Numbered from the stretch's first letter, positions 17,552 through 26,093 are shown. The stretch: 64,000 bases of DNA from Massilia sp. HP4 (GCF_005222695.1 NZ_STGG01000020.1:1-64000); one strand, 5' to 3'. A program made the numbers and translations. The notes: generated from the sequence alone by a model not told the origin.

Positions 17552-19795
17552 TCAGACCCGGCCCAGCGCCGGGTCGCTGACCGTGTGGCGGCCGGTCTCG
17601 ACGCGGCCGGCGAAGCGCCGCAGGTAGTCGGGCTGGCCCGACACGGTGGCGCTCAAGTCGTACCAGTAATCGTTGCCGGCCACCCGAAGGCGCACGGTCA
17701 GTTCGGTGCGCGGCGCCAGCGTGTGCTGCTGCCTCAGTGGCGCGTAGGCGTTCGCAGCCAGGTTGATGCTGCACGGCGCGGCCCCGGCATTGACCAGGCG
17801 TAGCACCAGTTCGCCGGTGGCGGCGTCGCAGCGCACCTGCACGTCCGGGCGGGGTTGGCCGGCCGCCACGGCGCGCAGCGCGCTGCCCGTGAAATGACGG
17901 TGGTAGCCGTTCGGCCCCAGCACCCACAGGTCGTAGGCGCCGCCGATCGCCGGCGTCCACACGTCCGACAGCGACTTGCCCGCTTCGACGGTGTAGCGGC
18001 GCGGGATTGCGGCCAGGTTCTTGCGGTCGTAGACGTGGAACACGGCGCCCTGGCGGCCTGTATTGATGAAGTTCAGTGCCACCCGCGCGGCGGCCATGGT
18101 GGCGCCGGGCTGCACTTCGCAGGTGGTCGCCAGCTCATACGGCAGCGCGCGTGACGGTCGCGTACCGGCAGCCTGCACCGGCATATGCGGTGCGGCCGGC
18201 GCCGGGATCTGCGGCAGGCGCTGCTGCGCCGCGCGCAGGGCGTCGGCCTCGCCCTTGGTCTTGCGGCCCTTGAGCGCCGGCAGCGCCTCGTCGTTCGGCG
18301 ACACGAAATTGAAGGCGCTGGTCAGGTCGCCGCACACCGCGCGGCGGAACGGGCTGATGTTCGGCTCCTTGACCCCGAAGCGCGCCTCCAGGAAGCGCAG
18401 CACCGAGGTATGGTCGAACACCTGCGAATTGACCCAGCCGCCGCGGCTCCATGGCGAGATCACATACATCGGCACGCGCGGGCCGGGTCCGTACACGCGG
18501 CCATCCGGCGCCGGCTGCCGGGTGCTGCCGGCCGGCTTCGGGTGCGTATAGTATTCGGCGGTCAGGTCGCCTGGCGCCAGCGTCGTCTTGCCGGCATAGC
18601 CACCCTTGCCGTCGGGCGACGGCGCCGATGGCGAGGGCACGTGGTCGAAATAGCCGTCGTTCTCGTCGAAATTGACGATCAGGACGGTCTTGCTCCACAC
18701 CTCGGGGTTGGCCGTCAGGGCGTCCAGCACCTCTTGCAGGAACCAGGAACCCTGCACCGGGCTCGATGGCCCGGGGTGTTCGCAATAGATCGACGGCGCG
18801 TTCATCCACGACACCTGCGGCAGCTTGCCCTCGCGGACGTCGCGCTTGAAGGCATCCAGGTATTGCTCGGGCCTGGTACCGGGCAGGGTGTTGGCGATGC
18901 CCTTGTAGAGCGGATTGTTCGGATTGTCGGTTGCCGCGTCATAGGCTTTGTAGGGGACGGCCTGGCCGGTATTGGTATACGGCTGGCCCGGCGCGCCGCC
19001 GCTGGAGACGGGGTAGCCGGATGCGATATTGGCGCGCTTGAACTGGCGGAAGGCGCCCAGCATATTGTCGCCCCATTCGTCGGGCATGTTCTGGTAGCTG
19101 ATCCAGTTGACGCCGGCAGCCTCGAGCCGTTCGGCATAGGTTGTCCAGGTGTAGCCCGTGTTCACGCCCGCGGCCACGCCGTCGATGGCGTCCCACTCGT
19201 TGGTGACGAAGGCGGTGCCGGTGGGGACGGCGCCATTGGTGCCGGTCAGGAAGAACGAGCGGTTGGCATCGGTCCCGGTATGCATCGCGCAGTGGTAGGC
19301 GTCGCACACGGTAAAGGCATTGGCCAGCGCGAAGGGAAAGGGAATCTCGGCCTCTTTGAAGTAGCCCATCGAGATCGGGTTCTTGTAGCGCGGCCACTGG
19401 TCCATGCGGCCGTTGTCCCAGGCCAGCTGGCTGTCGAGCCAGTCATGCGGCGTGCCATTGGCGCGCTGGGCGTTGCCCTTGCTGCCGTCGAGGTGGAACG
19501 GCATCATCACGTTGCCGTCCGCCATGCGCTGCTGCCACACGGCGCGGCCTTCCGGCAGCGGGATCGGGAAGCGGTCGCCGAAACCGCGTACGCCCGCGAG
19601 GGTGCCGAAGTAATGGTCGAAGGCGCGATTCTCCTGCATCAGGATCACGACGTGCTCGACGTCGCGGATGGTGCCGGTCGCGTTATTGGCGGGGATGGCC
19701 AGCGCGCGCTGGATGGAGGCGGGGAAGGCGGCGTAGGTGGCGGCAGCGATGCCGGCGCGGGCACTGCTGCTCAAGAATCTGCGGCGTGAAGTCAT
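17552..19795 (-). CDS. Tat-exported phospholipase C (phosphocholine-specific type)
   Basis: 747 residues. Twin-arginine signal (SRRRFLSSSARAG), then the phosphoesterase-family start VEHVVILMQENRAFDHYFG (about 46-64), with the metal/catalytic motifs TGTNG, FDENDGYFDHV (about 396-406) and GPRVPMYVISPWS. C-terminal duplicated beta domains (YDLWVLGPNGYHRHF region) are those of bacterial PlcN/PlcH-type enzymes. It hydrolyses phosphatidylcholine or sphingomyelin-like lipids, often for phosphate scavenging. It lies 22 bp upstream of the PEP-CTERM gene on the same strand and may be co-transcribed. Confidence 0.93.
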   Translation of the reverse strand: MTSRRRFLSSSARAGIAAATYAAFPASIQRALAIPANNATGTIRDVEHVVILMQENRAFDHYFGTLAGVRGFGDRFPIPLPEGRAVWQQRMADGNVMMPFHLDGSKGNAQRANGTPHDWLDSQLAWDNGRMDQWPRYKNPISMGYFKEAEIPFPFALANAFTVCDAYHCAMHTGTDANRSFFLTGTNGAVPTGTAFVTNEWDAIDGVAAGVNTGYTWTTYAERLEAAGVNWISYQNMPDEWGDNMLGAFRQFKRANIASGYPVSSGGAPGQPYTNTGQAVPYKAYDAATDNPNNPLYKGIANTLPGTRPEQYLDAFKRDVREGKLPQVSWMNAPSIYCEHPGPSSPVQGSWFLQEVLDALTANPEVWSKTVLIVNFDENDGYFDHVPSPSAPSPDGKGGYAGKTTLAPGDLTAEYYTHPKPAGSTRQPAPDGRVYGPGPRVPMYVISPWSRGGWVNSQVFDHTSVLRFLEARFGVKEPNISPFRRAVCGDLTSAFNFVSPNDEALPALKGRKTKGEADALRAAQQRLPQIPAPAAPHMPVQAAGTRPSRALPYELATTCEVQPGATMAAARVALNFINTGRQGAVFHVYDRKNLAAIPRRYTVEAGKSLSDVWTPAIGGAYDLWVLGPNGYHRHFTGSALRAVAAGQPRPDVQVRCDAATGELVLRLVNAGAAPCSINLAANAYAPLRQQHTLAPRTELTVRLRVAGNDYWYDLSATVSGQPDYLRRFAGRVETGRHTVSDPALGRV

Positions 19796-19976
19796 GGCGA
19801 TTATCCAGGAGATGTGATTGCTCTTTGGTAACGAAAGTTGCTGTGAATTGTTGTTGCGCCGATATTGCTTGCAACGTCGCCACGGTACGCGGCATGCATG
19901 ACGATGTAATGACAGACACCTCTTGCGGAGCGCGCCGCCCCTGTCGGTTCGGCCGCCGCTCCGGTATCATTCGGGG

Positions 19977-20663
19977 ATGAATCAGATTCCTTTCCAACCG
20001 TTTGTCATTGGCGTCGCTGGCGGTAGCGGCAGTGGCAAGTCGACGGTGACCCAGCAAGTGCTGGCGTCGTTCGGCACCGATCTCGTCTCTGTCGTCATGC
20101 AGGACGACTACTACCGCGACCAGACCCATCTCACGATGCAGGAGCGGCGCGAGCAGAACTACGATCACCCGCAAGCCTTCGACTGGCCGCTGCTGGTCGA
20201 GCACGTGCGCGCCTTGCGCAATGGCGAACAGATCGCCATGCCGATCTACGACTTCACGGTATCGAACCGTACCGACCAGACCATTCCCGTCAAGCCGGCC
20301 CCGGTGATCGTGATCGAGGGCCTGTTCGCCCTGTACGATGCCGACCTGCGCGACATGATGTCGCTGAAGATCTTCGTCGACACCGCGCCCGACGTGCGAT
20401 TTATTCGCCGCCTGCAGCGCGACGTGACCGAACGCGGCCGCTCGCTCGAGAGCATCGTCGGCCAGTACATGGACACGGTGCGGCCCATGCACAAGCAATT
20501 CATCGAGCCGACCCGGCGCAAGGCCGACGTCATCCTGCCGCATGGCGCGAATGGGCCGGCGATCGATGTGATCACCACCAAGGTGGCGAGCGTGCTCGGC
20601 CAGTCGCAGCTCCTCGAGCGTCGCTCGAGCCCGCCTCTGGATGGAATTGCCGGCACGCGGTAG
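19977..20663 (+). CDS. udk: Uridine kinase
   Basis: 228 residues from ATG 19977. The frame is open further upstream but that part is not conserved-looking. P-loop VAGGSGSGKSTV (about 13-24), MQDDYYRD, and the NYDHPQAFDWPLL motif diagnostic of uridine/cytidine kinase. It phosphorylates uridine and cytidine in pyrimidine salvage. A G-run lies directly before the ATG but its spacing is too short for a normal ribosome site. The stop codon TAG at 20661 is also the start of a TAGAAT -10-like box for selC. Confidence 0.95.
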   Translation: MNQIPFQPFVIGVAGGSGSGKSTVTQQVLASFGTDLVSVVMQDDYYRDQTHLTMQERREQNYDHPQAFDWPLLVEHVRALRNGEQIAMPIYDFTVSNRTDQTIPVKPAPVIVIEGLFALYDADLRDMMSLKIFVDTAPDVRFIRRLQRDVTERGRSLESIVGQYMDTVRPMHKQFIEPTRRKADVILPHGANGPAIDVITTKVASVLGQSQLLERRSSPPLDGIAGTR

Positions 20664-20666
20664 AAT
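20661..20666 (+). promoter_or_regulatory. Possible -10 box for selC overlapping the udk stop codon
   Basis: TAGAAT, 11 bp before the tRNA 5' end. Its first three bases are the udk stop. No convincing -35 hexamer is seen at 17 bp, so promoter activity is tentative. Confidence 0.35.
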
Positions 20667-20677
20667 ACGGCCTCTTC

Positions 20678-20773
20678 GGAAGGAAATCGTCCCTGGTGGG
20701 GCGGCTGGGCTTCAAACCCAGTTGGTGGCGCCATGCGTCGCCGGGTGGGTTCGACTCCCGCATCCTTCCGCCA
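20678..20773 (+). tRNA. selC: tRNA-Sec (anticodon TCA)
   Basis: 96 nt including an encoded CCA. Long 8-bp acceptor stem GGAAGGA.../...TCCTTCC with discriminator G, anticodon stem CTGGG/CCCAG with loop CTTCAAA and anticodon TCA at 20712-20714, a long extra arm (TTGGTGGCGCC region) and T-loop GGTTCGACTC. Closely resembles E. coli selC. It decodes the fdoG TGA with SelA and SelB. Confidence 0.97.
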
Positions 20774-20799
20774 TGCGGTTTCTTCCCTGATCCTGGACC

Positions 20800-21246
20800 A
20801 TGCTCATCCTCGGCTTCGACTATCCGGACGATTGCTATTTCGACCTCGAGAACGATATGTGGTGCCGCGCGGTGGGCGACGGCCGCTTCCAGGTCGGCGT
20901 CAGCGCCTTCGGCGTCAAGATCAGCGGCAACTACTTCTATATGTGCCGGCCGAAATCGGTTGGCACCGAGCTCGAACAGGGCAAGACCATGGGCGTCGTC
21001 GAGCTGAGCAAGACCGTGGTGACGATCAAGACGCCGGTCTCGGGCACGGTGGTCGGGATCAACGGGGCGCTCGAGGACAAGCCCGAACTCATCAACCAGG
21101 ACCCCTACGGCCAGGGCTGGATCGCCGAGATCCGGGCCAGCGACTGGGAGCGCGATCGCGCGCAGCTGGCGCACGGGGCGGCGCTGGCCGACCTTGCCGA
21201 GCGCCGCATGCGGCTGGAGCCGGTCGACGACTGGATCAAGCCGTGA
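20800..21246 (+). CDS. GcvH-like lipoyl-carrier protein next to selC
   Basis: 148 residues, 26 bp after selC. It has a biotinyl/lipoyl-type fold like glycine cleavage H protein: the hairpin VVELSKTVVTIKTPVSGTVV (about 65-84) places a Lys (SK) where H protein carries lipoyl-lysine, followed by NGALEDKPELINQDPYGQGW, the conserved H-protein turn. No gcvT/gcvP genes are near, so a role in glycine cleavage is unlikely. Stand-alone GcvH-like proteins serve as lipoate-binding sulfur carriers in the sHdr sulfur-oxidation pathway. The partner gene overlaps it and encodes a DsrE-like protein. Function is not established; sulfur or selenium transfer is inference from context. Confidence 0.8.
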   Translation: MLILGFDYPDDCYFDLENDMWCRAVGDGRFQVGVSAFGVKISGNYFYMCRPKSVGTELEQGKTMGVVELSKTVVTIKTPVSGTVVGINGALEDKPELINQDPYGQGWIAEIRASDWERDRAQLAHGAALADLAERRMRLEPVDDWIKP

Positions 21247-21641
21247 ATGAGCAGCTAGATGAGCAGGCGCGCGGCCTGTCCATCCTGGTCTGGTCGTGCG
21301 ACCTGTCGCGTCCCGAACTGCTCGCCACGCCCTTCATGACGGCCCAGGCCGCGGCCGCGCTCGACATGCGCGTCAAGATGCTGTTTTCGAGCCAGTCGGT
21401 GCAGTGGTTGCTGGCGCAGAATGCCGGGCTGCCGACCGGCTTCGGCGACCAACGCTGGCCGATCGGGCGTCACCTGGAAGCCAGCAATGAGCTGGGCGTG
21501 GAGATTCGCGCTTGTACCCAGGCCCTGCATGCCAGCGGCGCCGGGTGCGCCGCACTGTCGGCGCACTGCGCTGGTGTCGAGGGCATGGTGTCGTTCGTGG
21601 AACAGGGTAGCGCGCCGGGCTGGCGGATGCTGGTGTTCTAG
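21243..21641 (+). CDS. DsrE-like sulfur-carrier family protein
   Basis: 132 residues from GTG 21243, which overlaps the stop of the GcvH-like gene (GTGA), implying translational coupling. The core LSILVWSCDLSRPELLATPFMTAQAAAALDM region and the LFSSQSVQWLL strand-helix pattern are DsrE/peroxiredoxin-like. Cysteines occur in VWSC, RAC, GAGC and AHC. DsrE proteins carry persulfide sulfur; related YedF proteins are linked to selenium genes in other bacteria. Stop codon TAG (21639-21641) interlocks with the stop of map on the other strand. Assignment is to fold family only. Confidence 0.7.
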   Translation: MNEQLDEQARGLSILVWSCDLSRPELLATPFMTAQAAAALDMRVKMLFSSQSVQWLLAQNAGLPTGFGDQRWPIGRHLEASNELGVEIRACTQALHASGAGCAALSAHCAGVEGMVSFVEQGSAPGWRMLVF

Positions 21642-22414
21642 GCCGCTTGCAGCATCCCGCGTTCTTCGGGACGCAGCGTCAGCACCTCGACGCCCGTCGC
21701 CGTCACCGCGACCGTATGCTCGAACTGCGCCGACAGCGACCCGTCGCGCGTCACTACCGTCCAGCCATCGGCTTCGGTGCGCACGCTGCGTCCGCCGCGG
21801 TTGAGCATTGGCTCGATCGTAAACACCATGCCCTCGCGCAGCCTGAGTCCCGTACCCTTGGAACCGAAGTGCAGCACCTGCGGTTCCTCGTGCATTTCAC
21901 GGCCGATGCCGTGGCCGCAATACTCGCGCACGATCGAGCAGCCATTGCGCTTGGCATGGCGCTCGATCGCATGACCGACGTCGCCCAGCGTGGCGCCGGG
22001 CCGCACCGCGCGAATGCCTTTCCACATCGCCTCATAGGTCGTCTGCACCAGGCGCCGGGCGGCCAGGTCGACGTTGCCGACCAGGTAGGTCTTGCTGGAG
22101 TCGGCGATATAGCCGTTCTTTTCCAGCGTGATGTCGAAGTTCACGATGTCGCCATCCATGAGCACGTCGGCCGCCGACGGCACGCCATGGCAGACCACGT
22201 GATTGATCGATGCGTTGAGCACGAAGCCGAAGTCGTACTGGCCCTTGCTGGCCGGGCGCGCCTGGAGTTCGTCGACGATGAAGCGCTCGACGAGGGTGTC
22301 CACCTCGAGCGTGGTCATGCCGGCCAGGGGCAATCGGTCGAGCATCCCGAACACGCAGGCCAGCAAGCGGCCCGATTCGGCCATCAGCGCCAGTTCATGC
22401 GGCTGCTTGGTCAT
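21638..22414 (-). CDS. map: Type I methionine aminopeptidase, coupled to ParD-like gene
   Basis: 258 residues from ATG 22414, which overlaps the stop of the preceding gene as ATGA. The frame is open further upstream only as a shadow. All five metal ligands of the pita-bread fold are present: NFDITLEKNGYIADSS (two Asp), GHGIGREMHEEP (His), TIEPML (Glu) and QFEHT (Glu), plus substrate His in VVCHGVPS. It removes N-terminal Met from nascent proteins. It is not next to rpsB, where the housekeeping map usually lies, so this may be a second copy under its own control. Confidence 0.92.
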   Translation of the reverse strand: MTKQPHELALMAESGRLLACVFGMLDRLPLAGMTTLEVDTLVERFIVDELQARPASKGQYDFGFVLNASINHVVCHGVPSAADVLMDGDIVNFDITLEKNGYIADSSKTYLVGNVDLAARRLVQTTYEAMWKGIRAVRPGATLGDVGHAIERHAKRNGCSIVREYCGHGIGREMHEEPQVLHFGSKGTGLRLREGMVFTIEPMLNRGGRSVRTEADGWTVVTRDGSLSAQFEHTVAVTATGVEVLTLRPEERGMLQAA

Positions 22415-22623
22415 GCCGCGCGCAATGCCAGGGGCGGGGCCGACACGCCGGCGGCGGCCAGCTCGCGCGCGACGATCTCGTTGAAACTCAAGGTGGGATT
22501 GGTCTCGCACAGCATGCCAACCTTGATCCAGAACGCAGCCTGCGCGTTGATCGAGCGGCACGAGACCTTGGTGGCGAGGCGCACCTGGTCGTGCAGTTCG
22601 TCTTCGATATTGACAATGCCCAT
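22411..22623 (-). CDS. ParD-like antitoxin-family small protein
   Basis: 70 residues from ATG 22623, with GGAGG 7 nt upstream. The pattern MGIVNIEDELHDQVRLATKV followed by INAQAAFWIKVG is that of the ParD_like family (ribbon-helix-helix-like N-terminus). It ends in ATGA overlap with map, so the two are translationally coupled. No ParE-type toxin is present; the partner position is occupied by methionine aminopeptidase. It probably represses its own promoter through the phased repeats just upstream. Family recognition is fair; its function is inferred. Confidence 0.72.
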   Translation of the reverse strand: MGIVNIEDELHDQVRLATKVSCRSINAQAAFWIKVGMLCETNPTLSFNEIVARELAAAGVSAPPLALRAA

Positions 22624-22634
22624 GGTAGTCCTCC

Positions 22635-22674
22635 GTATATGATTCGTATATGGATTGTATATGTTTCGTATTGC
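22635..22674 (-). promoter_or_regulatory. Four 11-bp-phased repeats upstream of ParD-like/map
   Basis: GTATATG occurs at 22635-22641, 22646-22652 and 22657-22663, with a degenerate fourth copy (GTATTGC) at 22668. The period is exactly 11 bp, so all copies face the same side of the helix. They lie immediately upstream of the ribosome site (GGAGG, 22630-22634), where the promoter should be. This is the expected layout for cooperative binding of a ribbon-helix-helix autorepressor. Confidence 0.7.
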
Positions 22675-22705
22675 GTTGCCAAGCTCGCCCGTATTGATCA
22701 GGCAT

Positions 22706-22738
22706 AAAAATGGCGCCAGGATTGCTCCCGACGCCATT
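22706..22738 (-). terminator. Rho-independent terminator of the di-haem lipoprotein gene
   Basis: On the minus strand, stem AATGGCG/CGCCATT (arms 22732-22738 and 22709-22715) is followed by a T-run (22706-22710). It lies 19 bp past the stop at 22757, between that gene and the ParD-like promoter. Confidence 0.75.
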
Positions 22739-22756
22739 CACTTCAGGTGCTGACGC

Positions 22757-25700
22757 TTACAGCGAACGCAAGAATGCCAGCAATGCCTCACGCTCGGCAG
22801 TCGCAAGCTTCTCGAAACGCTGGCGCGAGGCGGCCGCTTCGCCGTCATGCCACATCACGGCTTCGGTCAGGCTACGGGCGCGGCCATCGTGCAGGTAGCC
22901 GACCTGGCCGTCCTTGCCCATCACCTTCTCGGTATAGCCGATGCCCCACAGCGGCGCGGTACGCCACATGCTGCCGGACGCCTGGCCCTCCTGGTAGCCA
23001 TCAGCCAGCCCCGGACCCATATCGTGCAACAACAGGTCGGTGTATGGACGGATGGTCTGGTCGCGCAGTTCGGCGAACAGGTGGGTCGAGCCGGTCTTCA
23101 TCGACGAGGTATGGCAGGCCGCGCAGTTCATCCTTTCGAACAGCTTGGCGCCGGCGGCGACCTGGCGGGTGTCGACGCGGTGCTCGTCGAGCGGCGCCAC
23201 GCCTTTCGGGAAGCCGCTCTCGAGGCCACGACTGGACGGTACCGCGAGCAGGGCCAGGTAATGCGTGATCGACTGCAGGTCGGATTCCGAAATGCCTTTC
23301 TGCTTCGGCGCCGAGTCGCATGCCGCCGGATTGGCGTCGCAGCTGCGATTCGGGTAGACCGGCGACGTCACTGCCATGTCCTGCAGCAGCGCAATGGCGC
23401 TCTGGTGACGCAGCGACGCCTTCGACGCCTTCCAGCCGAAGCGGCCCAGGCGCACCGCGCCGGTTTCAGGGTCGTAGACGAAGTTGGCGACACCGCGCAC
23501 GCCGTCCTGGTCGGGACTGGTGCGGGCACGCGCCAGGATGTCCGCCTCCGGCACGGCTTCGAGCAGGCCGACACCGATCATCGGCTGCGCCGCGCGGAGC
23601 GAGATGGTGTCCGGGATCGGGCCGTCGAAGGCGATCTTCGGCTTGCGCAGCTCGACCCGGGTGCCATCGGCCAGCGCCACCACGCGGGTGTCGAAGCCTG
23701 TCACACGCACATTGGTGCCCCAGTTCTGTGGCGTGCCGTCGTTCGACAGCGCGTTCATGTGAACCGTGGTGCCATAGGTCGGGTGCGGCAACTGCTGGCC
23801 ATCGGCGCCAGTGGTGGCGACGCGCACCGCCATGCCGTCCAGGCGCTGGTTGATCGCTGCCGGGGCCGGGCTGCGGCCATTGCTGCCGTGGCAGGCGACA
23901 CAGCTCGAGGCGTTGAAATGCTGGCCTTGCAGGCCGATCGCGGCGTCGTAGCGGTCGTTGCCCGGTTCATTATGGCGGCCGGTGCTGAAGTTGGTGTGCA
24001 GCAGGCGGCGACCTTCGACGAAGCGCTGCATATTCTGCATGCCGATGTGATTATGCGGCTGCTGGAACATGTACAGGCCTTCGTCGCTGTAGTTGTATGA
24101 CACCGAACCGAGGCCGCCGGCCAGCATGTCATCCGGCAGCGGCGCCGAGTTCAGGCGCGGCTGCACGCCATACCATGGACGCAGGCCGGTGCCCACCACA
24201 TAGGTCCATTCCTGCGAGTAGTAGCGCTCGTCGCCGTAGTCGCCCTTCGACGCCAGGAACTCCTTGGTGGTGAAGTAGGAAGGCGCGACCTCGATGACAT
24301 CGCCTCTCACCAGGGGCCGGGCCGGCACATTGCCGCCGTTCGGGAAACCGTCGGCGCCCAGTTGGCGGTGCCCCGGATAGTCCTCGATCAGCATGGTACA
24401 GCCGCTGTTGATGCCGTTCGGGCTGAACAGGCGTCCATTTTGCGGGTAGCCGGTCGGCTTGCACATCTTGACGCTGTCGTCGACCAGGCGGCGACCGGTC
24501 ATCCAACCGAAGTCGGTCGTTCCCGGATCGTCGAACCTGCGGAAGAACACCGCGCCACCCGACCGGAAGTCGACCGTCGTGTACTCGTTGACGATCAGCT
24601 TCGGATTGGTGACGCCAGCCACGCGGCTATTGTCGATGATCTCGATGCCCCAGGTGCGGTTCTTGAAATAATTCGGCACGAAGTTCAGGTAGTGGCCCGG
24701 ACCCTTGTCTTGCGGCAGGCCGGTGCCGGGGTTGACCGTCTCGTTGAGGCCGTAGCCGATTTCGTTCCAGGCCTCGCCGCGTTCGCGTGCATGGCGTGCC
24801 AGGCCGCGCGCACCGAAGCGCGTCACCAGGGTGCCGTCGGCCAGCGAGAACTGCAGGGTCTCGATTGCCTGGTCGGCGCCGGGCAGCGGGGTCAGGCCGT
24901 TGCCGTTGGCCGGGTAGCGCAGGGCCGAGGTCGGGCTCTCGGGCAGCGTGTTGTCGTTGCCGGGGGTCTTGAACTCGACTTCGAACAGCGAGTAGCCGTA
25001 TTGCGAGGCGCGCTCCACGCCCTGCAGGCGCACGTAGCGTGCGACCGTGTTCAGGTTGAAGAACTCTTCGACGCCGCCCTGGCCGTTGCCGACGTGGCGC
25101 AACTGGGTCCAGTCCCGGCCGTTGTCGGAGGCGAGCAGGGTGTACTGCTTGCCGTACGAGGCCTCCCAGTTCAGCTTGATGTAACCGAGCGCGGTGCGCT
25201 GGCCGAAGTCGAACTGGATCCAGGCGCCGTTCTCCGGCTTGCTCGACCAGCGGGTACCGGGCTTGCCGTCGATCGCCATGGCAGGCGCCATGCTGCCGTT
25301 CTCCGGTGCCGACGAGGTCGCCTCGACCGGCTTGATGAGCACGCCCGGCTTGGTCGGGTCGCCCGGCACCGGGTCGGGACCCGGTTCGGGGTTCGGATTC
25401 GGCTCTTCCGGTGCCGCCGGCGTGCCGGTGTAGGCCTGGATCTCGAGGATCGAGTAGCCGTACTGGCCGGCGCGCTTGATGCCCTGCATGCGCAGGTAGC
25501 GGCCCTGGCCATTCAGGCCGGTGAGGTCCTCGACCCCACCCTGGCTGTCGTCGATCTTCTTGATCGTCTTCCAGTCATTGCCGTCTTCCGACACCTGCAG
25601 CAGGTAGCTGCTGGCATGCGCGTTTTCCCAGTCGATCCGTACGCGGGTGATGGTTTCGCTCTGGCCGAAGTCGAGCACCAGGTATTCGTCGTCGGTGAAG

Positions 25701-25984
25701 CCGCTACCCCAGCGGGTGCCGGTGTTGCCGTCGATCGCCGCGGAGGCGTTGAGGTCGCCGCGCTCGGCCGAACTGGCGGTGGCTTTCTTCGGGGTGAGAA
25801 CGGTTTCGGTATCGTCGAAGGCGCCGGCGACCGACCGGAACAGGCTCTTGCTGGCGCTTTCCATCTGGGAGATGGGCGACTCGCCATTGCCGCCGCCGCA
25901 AGCGGCGAGCAGCATGGTGAGCGCGAGGGGCAGGCCGGGCATGCGGATGCGGCCTGCAAACTGCCCGCGAGGCAGTAGCTTCAT
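22757..25984 (-). CDS. Discoidin-domain di-haem oxidoreductase lipoprotein
   Basis: 1075 residues from ATG 25984 (AAGGAG upstream); a longer frame to 26050 is open but lacks a ribosome site. Lipobox LLAACG near residue 28 anchors it in a membrane. Two F5/8-type-C (discoidin) carbohydrate-binding-like domains follow (about 60-190 and 225-345; each ends YGYSxxExxxxT), separated by a Pro/Glu/Asp linker. The C-terminal half is a di-haem oxidoreductase with c-type haem sites CVACH (Cys695) and CAACH (Cys954). Family members are thiol-oxidoreductase or MauG-like. The fusion of carbohydrate-binding domains to a haem enzyme suggests surface polysaccharide oxidation, but no substrate can be named. Confidence 0.85.
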   Translation of the reverse strand: MKLLPRGQFAGRIRMPGLPLALTMLLAACGGGNGESPISQMESASKSLFRSVAGAFDDTETVLTPKKATASSAERGDLNASAAIDGNTGTRWGSGFTDDEYLVLDFGQSETITRVRIDWENAHASSYLLQVSEDGNDWKTIKKIDDSQGGVEDLTGLNGQGRYLRMQGIKRAGQYGYSILEIQAYTGTPAAPEEPNPNPEPGPDPVPGDPTKPGVLIKPVEATSSAPENGSMAPAMAIDGKPGTRWSSKPENGAWIQFDFGQRTALGYIKLNWEASYGKQYTLLASDNGRDWTQLRHVGNGQGGVEEFFNLNTVARYVRLQGVERASQYGYSLFEVEFKTPGNDNTLPESPTSALRYPANGNGLTPLPGADQAIETLQFSLADGTLVTRFGARGLARHARERGEAWNEIGYGLNETVNPGTGLPQDKGPGHYLNFVPNYFKNRTWGIEIIDNSRVAGVTNPKLIVNEYTTVDFRSGGAVFFRRFDDPGTTDFGWMTGRRLVDDSVKMCKPTGYPQNGRLFSPNGINSGCTMLIEDYPGHRQLGADGFPNGGNVPARPLVRGDVIEVAPSYFTTKEFLASKGDYGDERYYSQEWTYVVGTGLRPWYGVQPRLNSAPLPDDMLAGGLGSVSYNYSDEGLYMFQQPHNHIGMQNMQRFVEGRRLLHTNFSTGRHNEPGNDRYDAAIGLQGQHFNASSCVACHGSNGRSPAPAAINQRLDGMAVRVATTGADGQQLPHPTYGTTVHMNALSNDGTPQNWGTNVRVTGFDTRVVALADGTRVELRKPKIAFDGPIPDTISLRAAQPMIGVGLLEAVPEADILARARTSPDQDGVRGVANFVYDPETGAVRLGRFGWKASKASLRHQSAIALLQDMAVTSPVYPNRSCDANPAACDSAPKQKGISESDLQSITHYLALLAVPSSRGLESGFPKGVAPLDEHRVDTRQVAAGAKLFERMNCAACHTSSMKTGSTHLFAELRDQTIRPYTDLLLHDMGPGLADGYQEGQASGSMWRTAPLWGIGYTEKVMGKDGQVGYLHDGRARSLTEAVMWHDGEAAASRQRFEKLATAEREALLAFLRSL

Positions 25985-26093
25985 GTAAAACTCCTTGTTG
26001 TACTCATTATCGATTGGAGATCCTGCGCCGGCGGCAGCCGCCGTCCGCATGGCGCAAGTCCGGGTTTTCCGCGTGCCCTTGAAGGCCGTGATC

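Noticed and set aside
20800-21246. Housekeeping glycine cleavage H protein
   Set aside because: No gcvT or gcvP nearby and the partner is DsrE-like, so the glycine-cleavage role is not claimed.
22415-22741. N-terminal extension of methionine aminopeptidase
   Set aside because: It would read through the ParD-like gene and its operators in another frame and lacks a ribosome site.
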